Below are positions 38,183 to 51,400 of a stretch of DNA of 64,000 nucleotides, one piece after another. Every line of letters begins with the position of its first letter. The first letter of the stretch is position 1. The position numbers were made by a program, and so were the translations under genes. The stretch is taken from assembly GCA_922989275.2 (NCBI GenBank), contig OV277861.1, positions 23,900,479 to 23,964,478 on the forward strand. Direction: 5' to 3'. The notes beneath the pieces were generated by a model. That model was not told the DNA's origin. It was given only the letters and a program-made list of their open reading frames with translations, and did not search any database. The stretch comes from Gari tellinella. Its lineage: Eukaryota > Mollusca > Bivalvia > Cardiida > Psammobiidae.

Positions 38183-38557
38183 GTCTTTTTCATGACGTTC
38201 CATCTTTCTAGTTTCTTTTTATTCTATGTTTTATTCTAAAAGCAAACAATTTAAAAAATATGTTTTTGAGAAAAAGCAATTGCATCAGCTGAGGTATAAG
38301 ACACTTGTATGGCCTGACTACGCAAGCTAGCTTTTGTGACGATGTAGTAATACTAGTATAGGCAGGTCATGAGTTTGAGCCCCGGTACAGCCTAATATTA
38401 CCAAAACCATCAACCCAGGGTGCATTTGCATTGCCCTCGACTTAGTCTCATTAAATATAAGTGTCTTGTCAATGAACCATCATTACTACACCAAAGACCA
38501 TAATTATAATGATTATAAAAACGACACTAGTAGCTCCCATGCCTAGCACTCGTCATT

Positions 38558-39315
38558 AATATGTATTTAGGCTTTGCCTATGGACGGAAAAAAGCAAAAT
38601 TATACTAATGAAAACGGAATAGATCTATCACCAGTGTGTGATCAGCGCTCTTGTATCAGTTCGTTGTGTATTCCAGATCACACTCGAGGCTATGCCTCTC
38701 GTGACTGAGATCTGGATTACACAACCGACTCGAACTTTTATTATATACCTAAATTGTTTGGGACACGATCTATAGATGTTGTTAAACCAAATAATCAAAT
38801 AGATCTATAAGCACCCGTGTATACAAACTCCTCCGTACACCTATAATGCAATCTGAAACTATTTTTGGAAGTCATATGACCACCAATAATGACGTCATTA
38901 TTTATCTATTGATGGCGTACTGGTAATCCGTTATTTTTATTGGTTCGATTGAGAAGTAGATTTTTGTAAATAACGTTCATTTAAGCGTTTAAGGGTATGC
39001 ATTGAACTGTTTGAAGCTTTGTCCTTTTGGAGAAAATCATTTCAAGAGAGTGTTGGGGGTTATTCATGCTTAAATGGTTTAAAATAGCACCGACATCGGG
39101 AATTCCGAAACGTCACGCACAACTCTTCGTAAAAGCCGTGACGTCATCATCCAAGATGTCAGCCCCCATGTTTTGTAGTTGCCTAGTTTTGAGGAAATTA
39201 TTCACGCGCAAATCAAACACTTTTCAAAGTCTGTCAGTGATTGAATAAAATTGGAATACCTTTGATTTTATCATGCATTACTTAAGAACGGAAAAAAGGC
39301 AAGCCTTTTTTCCGT
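38558..39315. repeat. 0.76-kb repeat X, uninterrupted copy
   Basis: From AATATGTATTTAGGCTTTGC to a terminal hairpin GGAAAAAAGGC AA GCCTTTTTTCC. Inverted copy at 48441-52492. Its single ACAA at 39119 is the empty site for the insertion found in the other copy. Non-coding; contains TGACGTCA. Confidence 0.85.
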
Positions 39316-39374
39316 ATAATAGTGCTAGAATGGTAGAAAGGTAACTGTATGTTACATCTAGGTAAGTACAGTGT

Positions 39375-39738
39375 TGTGTCTAGGTCCAAAATTTTGGGGG
39401 ACACCATCTCCATTTTCAATACTTAGATCAATCTCCCTTTGTGAAATTTTCTCTATTCTCTGGAATTTTTGTTTTGTTTTGGTCCGTTTCTGCTATCTAT
39501 GGGCTAATTGGATGCCACAGAGAGAGGGGCACAATACAGAGAACCACGGGCGCCATTCCCTACTCTTATTATCGTCAGAGTTCTCTGGTTCTTTTAGATG
39601 CCAAGTGTATTTAAAAGCACTGATACAATCTGACCTTGGTTTATAAAGTCTCATCCGAAAGACCTGGTCCAGCGGGGGATCCAATTCATGACCCCTGACG
39701 TCGTAATCGAGCGCTTTACCCCTCGACTCACAGGTACT
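39375..39738 (-). mobile_element. tRNA-derived SINE
   Basis: The minus strand from about 39735 has a tRNA-like head: GTCGAGGGGTAAAGCGCTCG (A-box region) and GGGGTCATGAATTGGATCCC (B-box region). It is followed by about 290 bases of body with TCTGACGATAATAAGAGTAG. The tail end is not well defined. Confidence 0.5.
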
Positions 39739-40206
39739 TGACACATAGATCTATTACCAAAAAAATACACATTTTTTTTTTACTAGACTTCTATTATAAA
39801 GACTGTTAGACAAGGTATACAACGGGATCCAAGAGGTAGTCTTATCTATCAACTTAAACTGATGCTAAAACAGACTAGATGGCCGATATTCTCTAGTGGT
39901 ACCCTCGGGATGATTAATTTATCTACTGTTTATTTCATCGAATTCCGTCAATAAAGCCACAGTACGTGCATTTATAACGAAAATGTACAACAAAAAGTTT
40001 TATGTCATTTCGGACGTCCTGTTTTAACTTCCTGCGTTATTTGACGGAATTTGATGAAAAAAGGAGATATTGATAAATTAATCATTTCCTGAGGGTACCA
40101 CAAGAGAATATCGGTGATCTAGTCTATTTTAGCATCAGTTTAAGTCAACAGATAAGACTACCTGTTGGATCTTGTTGTATACCTTGTCCTTATAAGTCTA
40201 GTAAAA

Positions 40207-43200
40207 ACAAGAGCGTGTCCCAGTTACACGAATGCCCCCGATGATACAGGAAGGGGAATCAAATGTAAAATGTACAAGAGAAACTGTCGTGGAGCGCCAT
40301 TTTGAATAATTTAAGAGCCATTACTCCAAAGGGCCTAGTATAAATTGGCGCCGCTGGTTATCCAAATTGGTCTCCATTTTATGTCAACAAACATTTTCAG
40401 AAAGTTTGGTGAAGATCAGATGAAAAGCAATGTGTTTGTGAAACACAAATGCCCCCAGCCAGCATCATGTTCTGTAATGTAATGCTTATTTGCAAAAGTA
40501 GGTCAAAAGTCATGGTCGTAGGATAGATGAAACATTGACATGGTTGGAGAAGTCTTAACACAAGAAACATACAAAGTATGGATGCTGTAGGACGTGTAGG
40601 TCTACTGGTTCAAATGTTATAGGCACATAAAGATTTATACAAAAGAAGGGTCAAAGGTCAAGGTCACAAGGGCAAAAGCGTAGGTACCGTATGGTTGGAA
40701 AGGTCTTGACACAAGAAATATATAAACAAAATATGAAAGCCGTAGGCCTACTGGTGCAAATGTTATAGCCATTTAAAGATTTATACACAACAAAAGTAGG
40801 TCAAATGTCAAGGTCAGATGGTCGAAAAGTTTTGTATGGTTAGAAAGGTCTTGCCACAGGGAAAACACATGCCAAGTATAAATGGCCCAGATGCAAAAAT
40901 GCTAAAGTTATATCCAAGGTTAATGTTTTTGGTTAAAGTTTGATTAAATAGGTCAAAGATTGAGGTCAAGGTCACATGGTCAAAGATGTTGGTATGGTTT
41001 GAAAGGTCTTGACACAAACAAGAGCCGCATGCGGCCCTAAATCGCTCACCTGGTACCCATGGTTACGGTCACGGTAATGAACCAGTAATGGTAAAGTTTC
41101 ACTATAAGCCATCATTGGTAAATTCATCCCCACCCTCTGGCGGCTATGAGCTAGGAAGATTATTTGAAGAAAACTGGCAATGGGTCACCCATGAATCATT
41201 ATTTGCATAAAAATATTCTTAAATCAGACCAATAGTTTCAGAGAAAAGGATTTTTAAAGATTTTCTATACAGAAATATTAGGAAAATCTGCCCCACCCAC
41301 TGGCGGCCATGATTTTAAAGATAACAATGTGATTTTGAGAAATCTGGTAGAAAGTCATAAATGGCTCATATGTGTACAATTATTTTTCAATTTGGACCAG
41401 TAGTTTCACAGAAGAAGATTTTTAAAGTTTTTACTATAATACAGTAACATAAGAAAAATGTGCCCCACCCACTTGCGGCCATGTTTTTTTAGATATCAAA
41501 ATTATTTTAAGAAATCTGGTAGAGGATCACCGATGGGTCATTTGTGTGAAATTACTTTCAAATTGGACCAGCGGTTTCAGACAAGAAGATTTTTAAAGTC
41601 TTCACTATATAGCCATATAAGGAAAATCTGCCCCACCCACTAGCGGCCATGTTTTTTTAAATAGGAAAATTGTTTTAAGAAATCTGATAGAGGGTCACCA
41701 ATGGCACATTTGTGTAAAATTATTTTATATTTGGACCAGTAGTTTCACAGGAGAAGATTTTTAAAGTTTTTACTATACAGTAACATAAGGAAAATATGCC
41801 CCACCCACTTGTGGCCATGTTTTTTTAGATATCAAAATTATTTTTAAGAAATCTGGTAGAGGGTCACCCGTGGATCATTTGTGTGAAATTACTTTCAAAT
41901 CGGACCAGCGGTTTCAGACAAGAAGATTTTTAAAGTTTTCACTATATAGCCATATAAGGAAATTCTGCCCCACCCACTAGCGGCCATGTTTTTTAAGATA
42001 GAAAAATTATTTTAAGAAATCTGATAAAGGGTCACCAATGGCACATTTGGGTAAAATTATGTTCAATTTGGACTTGTAGTTTTTGACAAGAAGATTTTTA
42101 AAGTGTTTTCAATTGGTTGCCATGGCAGCCACAATTTCAATTGGATGACCTATATTTGAAGAAATCTGAGAGAGTACCCTACAAGGAACAATCCTATGAA
42201 GTTTTGAAGAAATTGGCCCAGTGGTTTCCAAGAAGATCTTTAAAGAAAAAGTTTGACGACGGACGGACGACGACGGACACAGGGCGATCACAATAGCTCA
42301 CCTTGGCACTTCATGCCAGGTGATCTAAAAATATACATACAAAATATGAAAGCCCTGGGCCAACTGGTGCAAATATTATAGCCATTTAAAGATTTTTTAT
42401 AAAACTAGGTCAAATGTCAAAGTCACAAGGTCAAAAAGTTTTGTACAGTTTGAAAAGTCTTGCCATGAGGAATACACATGCCAAGTATAAAAGGCCCAGG
42501 TTCAAAAATGCAAAAGTAATAGCCAAGGTTAATGTTTTTGGTTAAAGTTTGATTAAATAGGTCAAAGGTGAAGGTCAAGGTCACATGGTCAAAGTTGTTG
42601 GTGTGGTTGGAAAGGTCTTGACAAAACAAATATAAATACAAAATATGAAAGGCCTAGACCTACTGGTGCAAATGTTATAGCCATTTAAAGATTTTTACAA
42701 AAATAGGTCAAATGTCAGGGTCACGGTCACAAGGTCAAAAAGTTTTGTATGGTTGGAAAGGTGTTGCCATGAGGAATACACATGCCAAGTATAAAAGGCC
42801 CAGGTTCAAAAATGCAAAAGTTATAGCCAAGGTTAAGGTTTTTGGTTGAAGTTTGATTAAATAGGTCAAAGGTGAAGGTCAAGGTCACATGGTCAAAGAT
42901 GTTGGTATGGTTGGAAAGGTCTTGACAAAACAAATATACACACATACAAAATATGAAAGCCCTAGACCAACTGGTGCAAATATTATAGCCATTTAAAGAT
43001 TTTTACAAAAGTAGGTCAAATGTCAAGGTCACAGGGTCAAAAAGTTGTGTATGGTTGGAAAGGCCTTGCCATGAGGAATACACATGCCAAGTATAAAAGG
43101 CCCAGGTTCAAAAATGCAAAAGTTATAGCCAAGGTTAAGGTTTTTGGTTAAAGTTTGATTAAATAGGTCAAAGGTGAAGTTCAAGGTCCCATGGTCAAAG

Positions 43201-43450
43201 ATGTTGGTATGGTTGGAAAGGTCTTGTCACAAGAAATATACATTCAAAATATGAAAGCCCTAGGCCAACTGGTGCAAATGTTATAGCCATTTAAAGATTT
43301 TTACAAAAGTAGGTCAAATGTCCAGGTTAAGAGGTCAAAAAGTTTTGTATGGTTGGAAAGGTCTTGATACAGGAAAGACACATGCCAAGTATAAAAGGCA
43401 CAGGTACAAAAATGCAAGAGTTATAGCCAAGGTTAAGGTTTTTGGCACAG
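40207..43450. repeat. satellite array, 303-bp period, interrupted at 41020-42330
   Basis: Units contain AGGTCAAATGTCAAGGTCAC, ACATGCCAAGTATAAAAGGC, AGGTCAAGGTCACATGGTCA and CAACTGGTGCAAATGTTATA. Near-identical units repeat at about 42405, 42708, 43011 and 43314, with diverged units at 40500-41020. The left edge AACAAGAGCGTGTCCCAGTT ACACG forms a hairpin like those of the pearl-like elements. Confidence 0.85.
41022..42330. mobile_element. pearl/Helentron-like element inserted in the satellite array
   Basis: AACAAGAGCCGCATGCGGCC CTAAATCGCTCACC at the left; TTCATGCCAGGTGATCTAAAA at the right. Core of about seven 155-bp units with GCCCCACCCACTGGCGGCCA and AAGAAGATTTTTAAAG, then GACGACGGACGGACGACGAC. 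Confidence 0.7.
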
Positions 43451-43459
43451 ACAGACGGA

Positions 43460-44067
43460 CGCATTCTGCTTTACGTCCAGCCTGCTTTCAGTAGTCACAT
43501 GTCAACAAAACTAGAAACAGGCTATGTGGTAAAGGTACAATTCGTAACATAGCACTTGAAAAATGCAAATTTGGAAATCTTAGGATTTTTCATGCCAACT
43601 TATGGCAGCCCTGATTTTTTTCACGGCAGCGAAAACTATATCTTATGAATTTAAAGGACCTACACACATTTTTACAAGCATGTATAATTATCCAATACCA
43701 GCTTTGTTTAGAATAACTGCATGTATCGATACCTGATGAGAGCCGAAGTTTCGCTAGTTTCTATATTCTTAGATCTTCCACTATAGTATATATTCAACGC
43801 TAATTAAGTTAGATAGCTACAGCGGTAGTAATTTCGAACAAGCCTATTATATAATAAAGTTACATTTGAATCTTTATCAGAAAAAATAAAACTGGTCACG
43901 TATTTCAGATATCGGGCGTATCTGACGATAATTAACACAATATACCCTATATGCGGAATACTTCTATTCTCATCGCTGCCGTGAAAACAAGTTTGGGTGG
44001 AAAATATTTGTCGAAGTTTCTTTCTTTGTCTCCTTTAAATATCCCAAAATAAGAAAAATATGAGAGA
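43460..44067. other. 0.6 kb, no gene; short inverted-repeat element
   Basis: A family B fragment (43465-43530) is followed by TTTTTTTCACGGCAGCG (43613) and its inverted CGCTGCCGTGAAAA (43975), which may bound a 0.37-kb MITE. No target duplication could be assigned. Confidence 0.45.
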
Positions 44068-44076
44068 TTATTAATA

Positions 44077-45767
44077 CGCAGTGGCTATGTTTACGGCGAG
44101 TCGTAAAAATTGCACAAATTCTATGTTTACGTCAAAAAATATTTCCGGTCACGCATGCGCACATGTTAATGTTTTGACTTAGTAAAAACACTGTCTTAAA
44201 AATAAACGCGACCGTCGTAACTTTAAGTATTGACTAATTTTGACGAAAAAGTTTAAAGATTCATAACTTCCTTACGAATGTAGTCTTCTCAGATTATTTT
44301 AATATAACTTTACCAACTAGAGACGCATAAATTACATGCCTTTCATTTGTTGACTGTGAAGGAGTCTCTGAGTATACTCCGACACGGAATTGAGTTAAAT
44401 CAAGACATATATGAAAACCGATGAATTAGTCTAAAAAAAAGACTATATGGTGAAACAACTGCATAATTATACCGCTGATCTAATTAGCCTCGGTAAAAAC
44501 CTTTATACACACCGATCATCGCGGCGCGATGTGCATATATACGTTATAACAAGTGTCTGTGTTGCGGACTTGATTGACAGTTGATTGTAAACAAATGCCT
44601 CCCATAATCCGATAATTAGCCAGGTATTAGCGAACGCCGCCAACCTAGGGTGAAATAATTTTATATGACTTGTGATTGGCATCGACTTATTTGCGATATT
44701 GTAACTGTATAATTAATGCCGAATATAGTCTATTTAGACCTTTGTCTCGAGCACGAATGAAGAACGACGGGTGTACTTCCTCCGTGTCTCGAGTTAATTA
44801 CGGCATCACAGCTAGCATCGACTGAGAACAATGTCACGATAGTTTGCTTAAACCTCTTTACAGTGATTTAATAGGCGAAAGTAATGTCACAGACATTCGT
44901 GTATCTATATATATCTGGTTAGGTAGAATGCTACAGAAGCATTCTGGTTCTCTTTCCGACTGCTTTATGCATCAATATATACACAGAGTAAATACAGAAT
45001 TTACTCCCTGATATATATAAAAGATATGTTGACCAATGCAAAATGGTTTACCCACATGATGGCCACATCACAATTGAATTAGTTATGTAACGTGTACCTG
45101 GCCAACAGGTATACGCCCCGCCGGTCACCCATCCAGGTACTAACCTCGCAGAGCGTTGCTTAACTTCGCAACCTAGACAAACACTTAAACAATCTGGCTA
45201 TAAAAGCCGGCTTCCACAGTCAGACTGTAGATTAGTGTTTATATAATGTCCATTTCCGTCACAGTCATTTTTACGCCACTGTCAAGATCATTCCGTGAAC
45301 AAGTTACTAACTATCTCCTACACAGTCAACAATGGCGTGAAAATGCATTTCTACTTGGTAAATTCTTTTAAAAAAGTAATTTTAGAACACAACAATTATA
45401 AATTTTTAAACTTTTTGTTCGACAAAGCCAATTCTTATTGTTACGACGATCGCGATTGTCATGTTTACGACAGTGTTTATATAATGACAAAATATGTAAT
45501 GTGTGCGCTTATAGTTACGACGCTCATGGTTATCTTTACGACGGTTGTTATTTTTACGTCAGTGTTTTTTCTATCTTTATCTCTCTAAACCATTACTTAT
45601 AGTTACGACGATCTTGGAATTATCTTTACGACAGTTGTTATTTTTACGTCAGTGTTTTAAATTTTGGCCAAAATATAATATGTGCGCATGTGCGACCGGA
45701 AATTATTTTTGACGTAAAAATAGAATCTCAGTTATCTTTACGACTCGTCATAAACATAGCCACTGCG
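44077..45767. mobile_element. 1.69-kb Mutator-like (MULE-type) element, copy 1
   Basis: Inverted ends CGCAGTGGCTATGTTTACG and CATAGCCACTGCG extend about 85 bases. They are flanked by 9-bp repeats TTATTAATA/AAATTAATA. Many TTACGAC motifs lie near the right end, as transposase binding sites might. No transposase gene. A solo 5S-bearing LTR is embedded at 45086-45263. Confidence 0.75.
45086..45263 (-). mobile_element. solo 5S-bearing LTR inside MULE-type copy 1
   Basis: 178 bp from TGTAACG to CGTCACA on the plus strand, the same boundaries as the LTR at 34835-35007. On the minus strand it has GAAGTTAAGCAACGC, GGTTAGTACC and TGGATGGGTGACCGG. No primer site or purine tract is adjacent. Confidence 0.82.
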
Positions 45768-45839
45768 AAATTAATAAAAAATATTACCATCATTAAAACG
45801 TATCTGCAGGCAGAATAATGTGTTGCTTCATAGTTTAAA

Positions 45840-45933
45840 TGACTCACGTACCCCTAGTCAACCCTCACAGGACTCGCTAGGGGTACGTGACCGTACCGCT
45901 AATTTCAAATATTAGAGGTACGGTCACGAGTCA
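45840..45933. repeat. nested inverted repeats able to form a three-way junction
   Basis: Outer arms TGACTC (45840) and GAGTCA (45928) enclose two hairpins: CACGTACCCCTAG/CTAGGGGTACGTG (45845-45889, perfect 13-bp stem) and GACCGTACCGCTAAT/ATTAGAGGTACGGTC (45889-45925, one mismatch). Confidence 0.85.
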
Positions 45934-46367
45934 CTACCTTGCCAAAAATGTGGGTTTTTTCTCTGCCCGTGTGGGGCACAACACTGTATGTCTGTAAATG
46001 GATTATACCTTGTTTGTTGCAATAAAAGCTATACAGAGCTTATGTTCATTGATTACCATATCAAATAAAGCTTACCTTTACCTACCATTTACCTTTACCT
46101 GATTGACACTGCACTGATAATGCCTCTTGCAAGTGGATGTCAAAAAGTGCATGTCACGCCTGAAATAAGATTCATTTTGCAATCTATTTTTCTTTGGTAC
46201 GAGCTATAACATTATACAGTGTCCTTTGTAACATCTTCCAAAACCATATATGACTATGTGAAGCAGATAAATATTGGAAATATCAAATGTGGTCGAAATG
46301 TTTTAGGACGAATCACTGTTGTTTACCATTTTCGGCCTTATTCTGTTTCAACAAATAATTAGAAATA

Positions 46368-48078
46368 CGCAGTGGCTATGTTTACGACGAGTCGTAAACA
46401 TAACTGAGATTCTATGTTTACGTCAAAAAATATTTCCGGTCGCGCATGCGCACATGTTAATGTTTCTGACTTAGTAAAAACACTGTCGTAAAAATAAACG
46501 CGACCGTCGTAACTGTATTGACTAATTTTGACGAAAAAGTTTCAAGATTCATAACTTCCTTACGAATGTAGTGTTCTCAGATTATTTTATTATAACTTTA
46601 CCAACTAGACACGCATAAATTACATGCCTTTCATTTGTTGACTGTGTATGAGTCTCTGAGTATACTCCGACACGGAATTGAGTTAAATCAAGACATATGA
46701 AAACCGATGTATAAGTCTAAAAAAATACTATATGGTGAAACAACTACATAATTATACCGCTGATCTAATTAGCCTCGGTAAAAACCTTTATACACACAGA
46801 TCATCGCGGCGCGATGTGCATATATATACGTTATACAAGTGTCTGTGATGCGGACTTGATTGACAGTTGATTGTAAACAAATGCCTCCGGTAATTAGCCT
46901 ATAAGCGAACGCCGCCAGCCTAGGGTGAAATAATGTTATATGACTGTTGTGATTGGCATCGACTTATTTGCCATATCGTATCTGTACGTATTAATGCCGA
47001 ATATAGTCTATTTAGACCTTTGTCTCGAGCACGAATAAAGAACAACGGGTACCCCCCGGTGTACTTCCTCGATCCGTGTCTCGGGTTAATTACGGCATCG
47101 CAGCTAGCATCGACTGAGAACAATGTCGTGCTAGTTTGCTTTAACCTCTTTACAGTGATTTTATAGGCGAAAGTAATGTCACAGACATTCGTGTATCTAT
47201 ATACATGTATATCCGGTTAGGTAGAATGCTACAGAAGCATTCTGGTTCTCTTTCCGACTGCTTTATGCATCAATATATACACGGAGTAAATACAGAATTT
47301 ACTCCGTGATATATATAAAAGATATGTTGACCAATGCAAAATGATTTACCCACATGATGGCCATATCACAATTGAATTAGTTATGTAACGTGTATACCAG
47401 GCCAACGGTATACGCCCCGCCGGTCACCCATCCAGGTACTAACCGCGCAGAGCGTTTCTTAACTGCGCAACCTAGACAAACACTTAAACAATCTGGCTAT
47501 AAAAGCCGGCTTTCCCACAGTCAGACTGTAGAAGTGTTTATATACCGTCCATTTCCGTCACAGTAGTTTTTACGCCACTGTCAAGATCATTCCGTGAACA
47601 AGTTACTAACTATCTCCTACACAGTCAACAATGGTGTGAAAATGCATTTCTACTTGGTAAATTCTTTTGAAAAAGTAATTTTAGAACACAACAATTATAA
47701 GGAAGTTGCGAATTTTTAACCTTTTGTTCGACAAAGCCAATTCTTATTGTTACGACGATCGCGATTGTTATGTTTACGACAGTGTTTATATTATGACAAA
47801 ATATGTAATATGCGCTTATAGTTACGACGCTCGTGGTTATCTTTACGACGGTTGTTATTTTTACGTCATTGTTTTTTTTCTTCTCTCTTTAACCCTCTAA
47901 ACCATAACTTATAGTTACGACGATCTTGGAATTATCTTTACGACGGTTGTTATTTTTACGTCAGTGTTTTAATTTTGGCCAAAAAATAATATGTGCGCAT
48001 TCGCGACCGGAAATTATTTTTGACGTAAAAATAGAATCTCAGTTATGTTTACGACTCGTCGTAAACATAGCCACTGCG
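46368..48078. mobile_element. 1.71-kb Mutator-like (MULE-type) element, copy 2
   Basis: Same orientation and about 90 percent or more similar to copy 1 by eye. Ends CGCAGTGG...CCACTGCG with a perfect 9-bp duplication TTAGAAATA. The open frames inside are not conserved as proteins. Confidence 0.85.
47384..47562 (-). mobile_element. solo 5S-bearing LTR inside MULE-type copy 2
   Basis: Same position and flanks (AATTAGTTA on the left) as in copy 1, so one insertion predates their amplification. Box C TGGATGGGTGACCGG is intact; box A carries changes (GCGCAGTTAAGAAACGC). Confidence 0.82.
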
Positions 48079-48440
48079 TTAGAAATAATCATCTTCACAG
48101 TGTAGAAGGAGGATAACACCTCAAACACGTAACGTAGTTGCGCCGTACATGGTCAGTTTGTCACAAGTAATCTCTCTGGTTGCGCAGACACAGTACGACC
48201 GGAAATTTTGACTTTTGGCGCCATTCTTTGGTGTTGACATAAAAACTACTATATCGTAATATTCACTTATCAGCGCTTTTAAAAGTTGACAAGGCAATCC
48301 ACAAATCTCTTTTTTACTGTATATGAAAATATTGATAATCGAGTTCTAGATCTATTATAAATAAATCAAAATGCCTTTAATTTATTCTCTAACTTTACCC
48401 ATTACCCCATAAATAGACCTTTATACGCCTCTAATTTATT

Positions 48441-51400
48441 ACGGAAAAAAGGCAAGCCTTTTTTCCGTTCTTAAGTAATGCATGATAAAATCAAAGGTAT
48501 TCCAATTTTATTCAATCACTGACAGACTTTGAAAAGTGTTTGATTTGCCCGTGAATAATTTCCTCAAAACTAGGCAACTACAAAACATGGGGGCTGACAT
48601 CTTGGATGATGACGTCACGGCTTTTACGAAGAGTTGTGGCCTGCTGCACAGTAAAATGCCCAATTGAGTTAGCATCAATGTCAAAAATTAAAGTTGCTTA
48701 TTTCTAATATGTTTCTGCAGATTATTGTAGCATCATATGTCCTCTACATTGGACAACACTCAGATATATAAGTTTATTTCGGGTTTTCTAGAAATTCAAT
48801 GTTTTGTTCGGCTTTTAGGCAGTGTGACGGACATTACATAAACATGTTCATCATGCTTTAATGAGCTAATGCCTTTAAAACATAACATTATTTTGTCATT
48901 TAATCATTTTGTAGGCCTAGTCCTTTAAGCACAACTCAATATAAGTGGTGTATTGTGATATTTGAGAAAAATATTTCATCAACATTCTCAATTATTCTAG
49001 AATTTCGAAGAAATATTTTGTGTCAAATAATCTATACATGAGATTATTTGATTTTTCTTTCAAATTCTTTCTTTCTGTGAGTCAGACATATATGATAGAT
49101 AAATGAATAATATATAAAACTGAATTTTATTCATTATATCCTTATACTAAGCCATACAAGCAAGTACATTTCAGTTGTGACGGACATTACATAAACATTG
49201 CTGTTATTGAATAACACATGAATATGAAGGAAAACTACCTAAAAAGCTATATTTTCTAGATTAAATGCATGTCCTTGTTTAACTGATCTGGTCTATAATA
49301 TCATTTGCATATATTGTACATAAAAACAATATACTCTGAGGTATTAAATTGTCTTAAATGCAAAAGAAATTGTTGTTGAAATTAATTTACACTTATAATC
49401 TTTAATCTTAGTACACTGACTCATTCTTTAAACTTTAGTAGAAACTTCCTCTATTAGAAACCCCCTCTGTGGAAAGGGGACCCAGGGTATGTTATGCAAT
49501 CACCATCATAAATCAATTAATCCCTTTATCTGGCCAATTAATGGTGTCAGCCTGAGGCATTGTTTATTGAAAATCTCCTTTTGTGGGGACCTGGGTTTGG
49601 GGACTAGGACAGGAAGTCAGACTCCCCAGGGTGCCAGATTATGCTATCTTCATCATAAGGCACAGATCAAAGTTATTCATTTAAATGAGATAGGCATAAA
49701 GATCAGTAAAGTTGTCAATCTGGAAACAGTCATGACTTAGTAGATCCGGTGCTAAATATGTACATGAAGGTCTATTTACAATAAAACCATTTCATCCAAC
49801 TATAACATTTTCATGATAAGTGGTTGATACATCAGACAGAATCTGACAGACCGGATGCTTAGTGCAGTGCAAAGTAATGCAGCAAGCTCCTGTGGGAGCT
49901 TTCCTTGTCAATTTCACTCTGTATTAAGCTGCCACCTGCTTTAAAAGGAGTAATGTGCTTTTTGTGAATGCTCAGATGAAAATGGTTTTAATTTATGATG
50001 TTTGCGAAAGCATTTACTCAGGGGGCTTGAGCCTTGATGTTCCTGTAATGTCCCCCCCCCCCCACCCACCCTTCTATCAAATAATAGACCTTTTTTGTCA
50101 AAAAGGCCACAGTCAGTTAGGGTTTGTAAATAATTTTATGTTTGTGAGATTCTATTTATCTTCAAATCAATTTTTTTCTGACCAGAATGATGTTATCACT
50201 GGATTTTGCATATCTTCAGAAACGTCCATGTAAATTATGAAAAAATCTTCAAAGTTACTTAAAATGAGAAAAAACTACGAAAAAAGGTGTTTATGGACTG
50301 CAGTGTACATAAATTGCTTTGAAAGACTACAAAAACCAACAGAAAAATAAAAAACTATTTAGGAAAATAAAAGATTTTAATATATGTCTATTGCGTAATG
50401 TCCGTCCCCTTTATAGTGTAATGTCCGTCCCCTGTTATATGCGACTGTTTATAAAAAATCATCATGAGTGTCTTAGATTAGAACAAAACATATGATTTCA
50501 ATAAACCTGCAAGAGTTGGCATTTTAAATCAACTTTAGTTGCAGTTTCAGTGATTTCCAACTAGTTTTATATCATATACAACGAAAATGATTGAACACTT
50601 TTTGCCAACTCTGAGTTTCGAAATTCTTCAACAACGTTACAACAACAACAAAAAAGTTTATCACTGGTAATAAGCTTGGGTTTACTTTAAAGATAACTGT
50701 TTGTAGTGTATGTATGAAAAGACATATAAGTAAATAGACAGTCCTCATGTTATAAACTATTATTTATAAACATGTAATGCATAAGTTGTAATGTCCGCCC
50801 CCTGCTAGGCCTATCAATGAAAATTTGTTAAAAAAATATTTTTTTAAGAAAAATATTTTTTTACAAAAAAGTAGTTTAAAAGTTGTTTTTTTTTTATCTT
50901 TTTACTTACTGAACATGATTCTATACCCATGTATGCTTCCAAAAAGCAATAAATTAAACAAATATAAGAAACTTCATTTTTTTCACCTAGATGCAAACTG
51001 AATTTGCCCATTTACTGTGCACAAGGCACCAGAGTGATAATATATAATATTTTGACTCTTTTTTTTATTTTTGATATATTTTACAATAATTCTTGTTAGA
51101 GGAATGCTAAATAGTGTGTACAGTAACACAAATGTAATTAGATAGCACTTTATTCAATGCACAAAATGTGACAAATTTTAGGGTGTGACGGACATTACAT
51201 AAACATTACATTTTCGCTCATTTAAAGAAAAGTACTGCATTGTTGCTTTTGATACTTTGCTGTTTTAATATGATAGGTATACACATTCAGAATGTAAAGT
51301 CATAAATAATTTGATACATCCTTTCTAACTTTTACAGGGTGTGACGGACATTACGGAATTTCGACACAGACAAAAAATCAAAATTTCAATTTATCATAAA

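Noticed and set aside
38345..38400. tRNA-like head with GAGTTTGAGCCCC
   Set aside because: Only a weak B-box resemblance; no A box at the right distance and no cloverleaf.
45295..45588. 97-codon open frame
   Set aside because: It lies in a Mutator-like element, is built from TTACGAC repeats, and the second copy of the element is frame-shifted.
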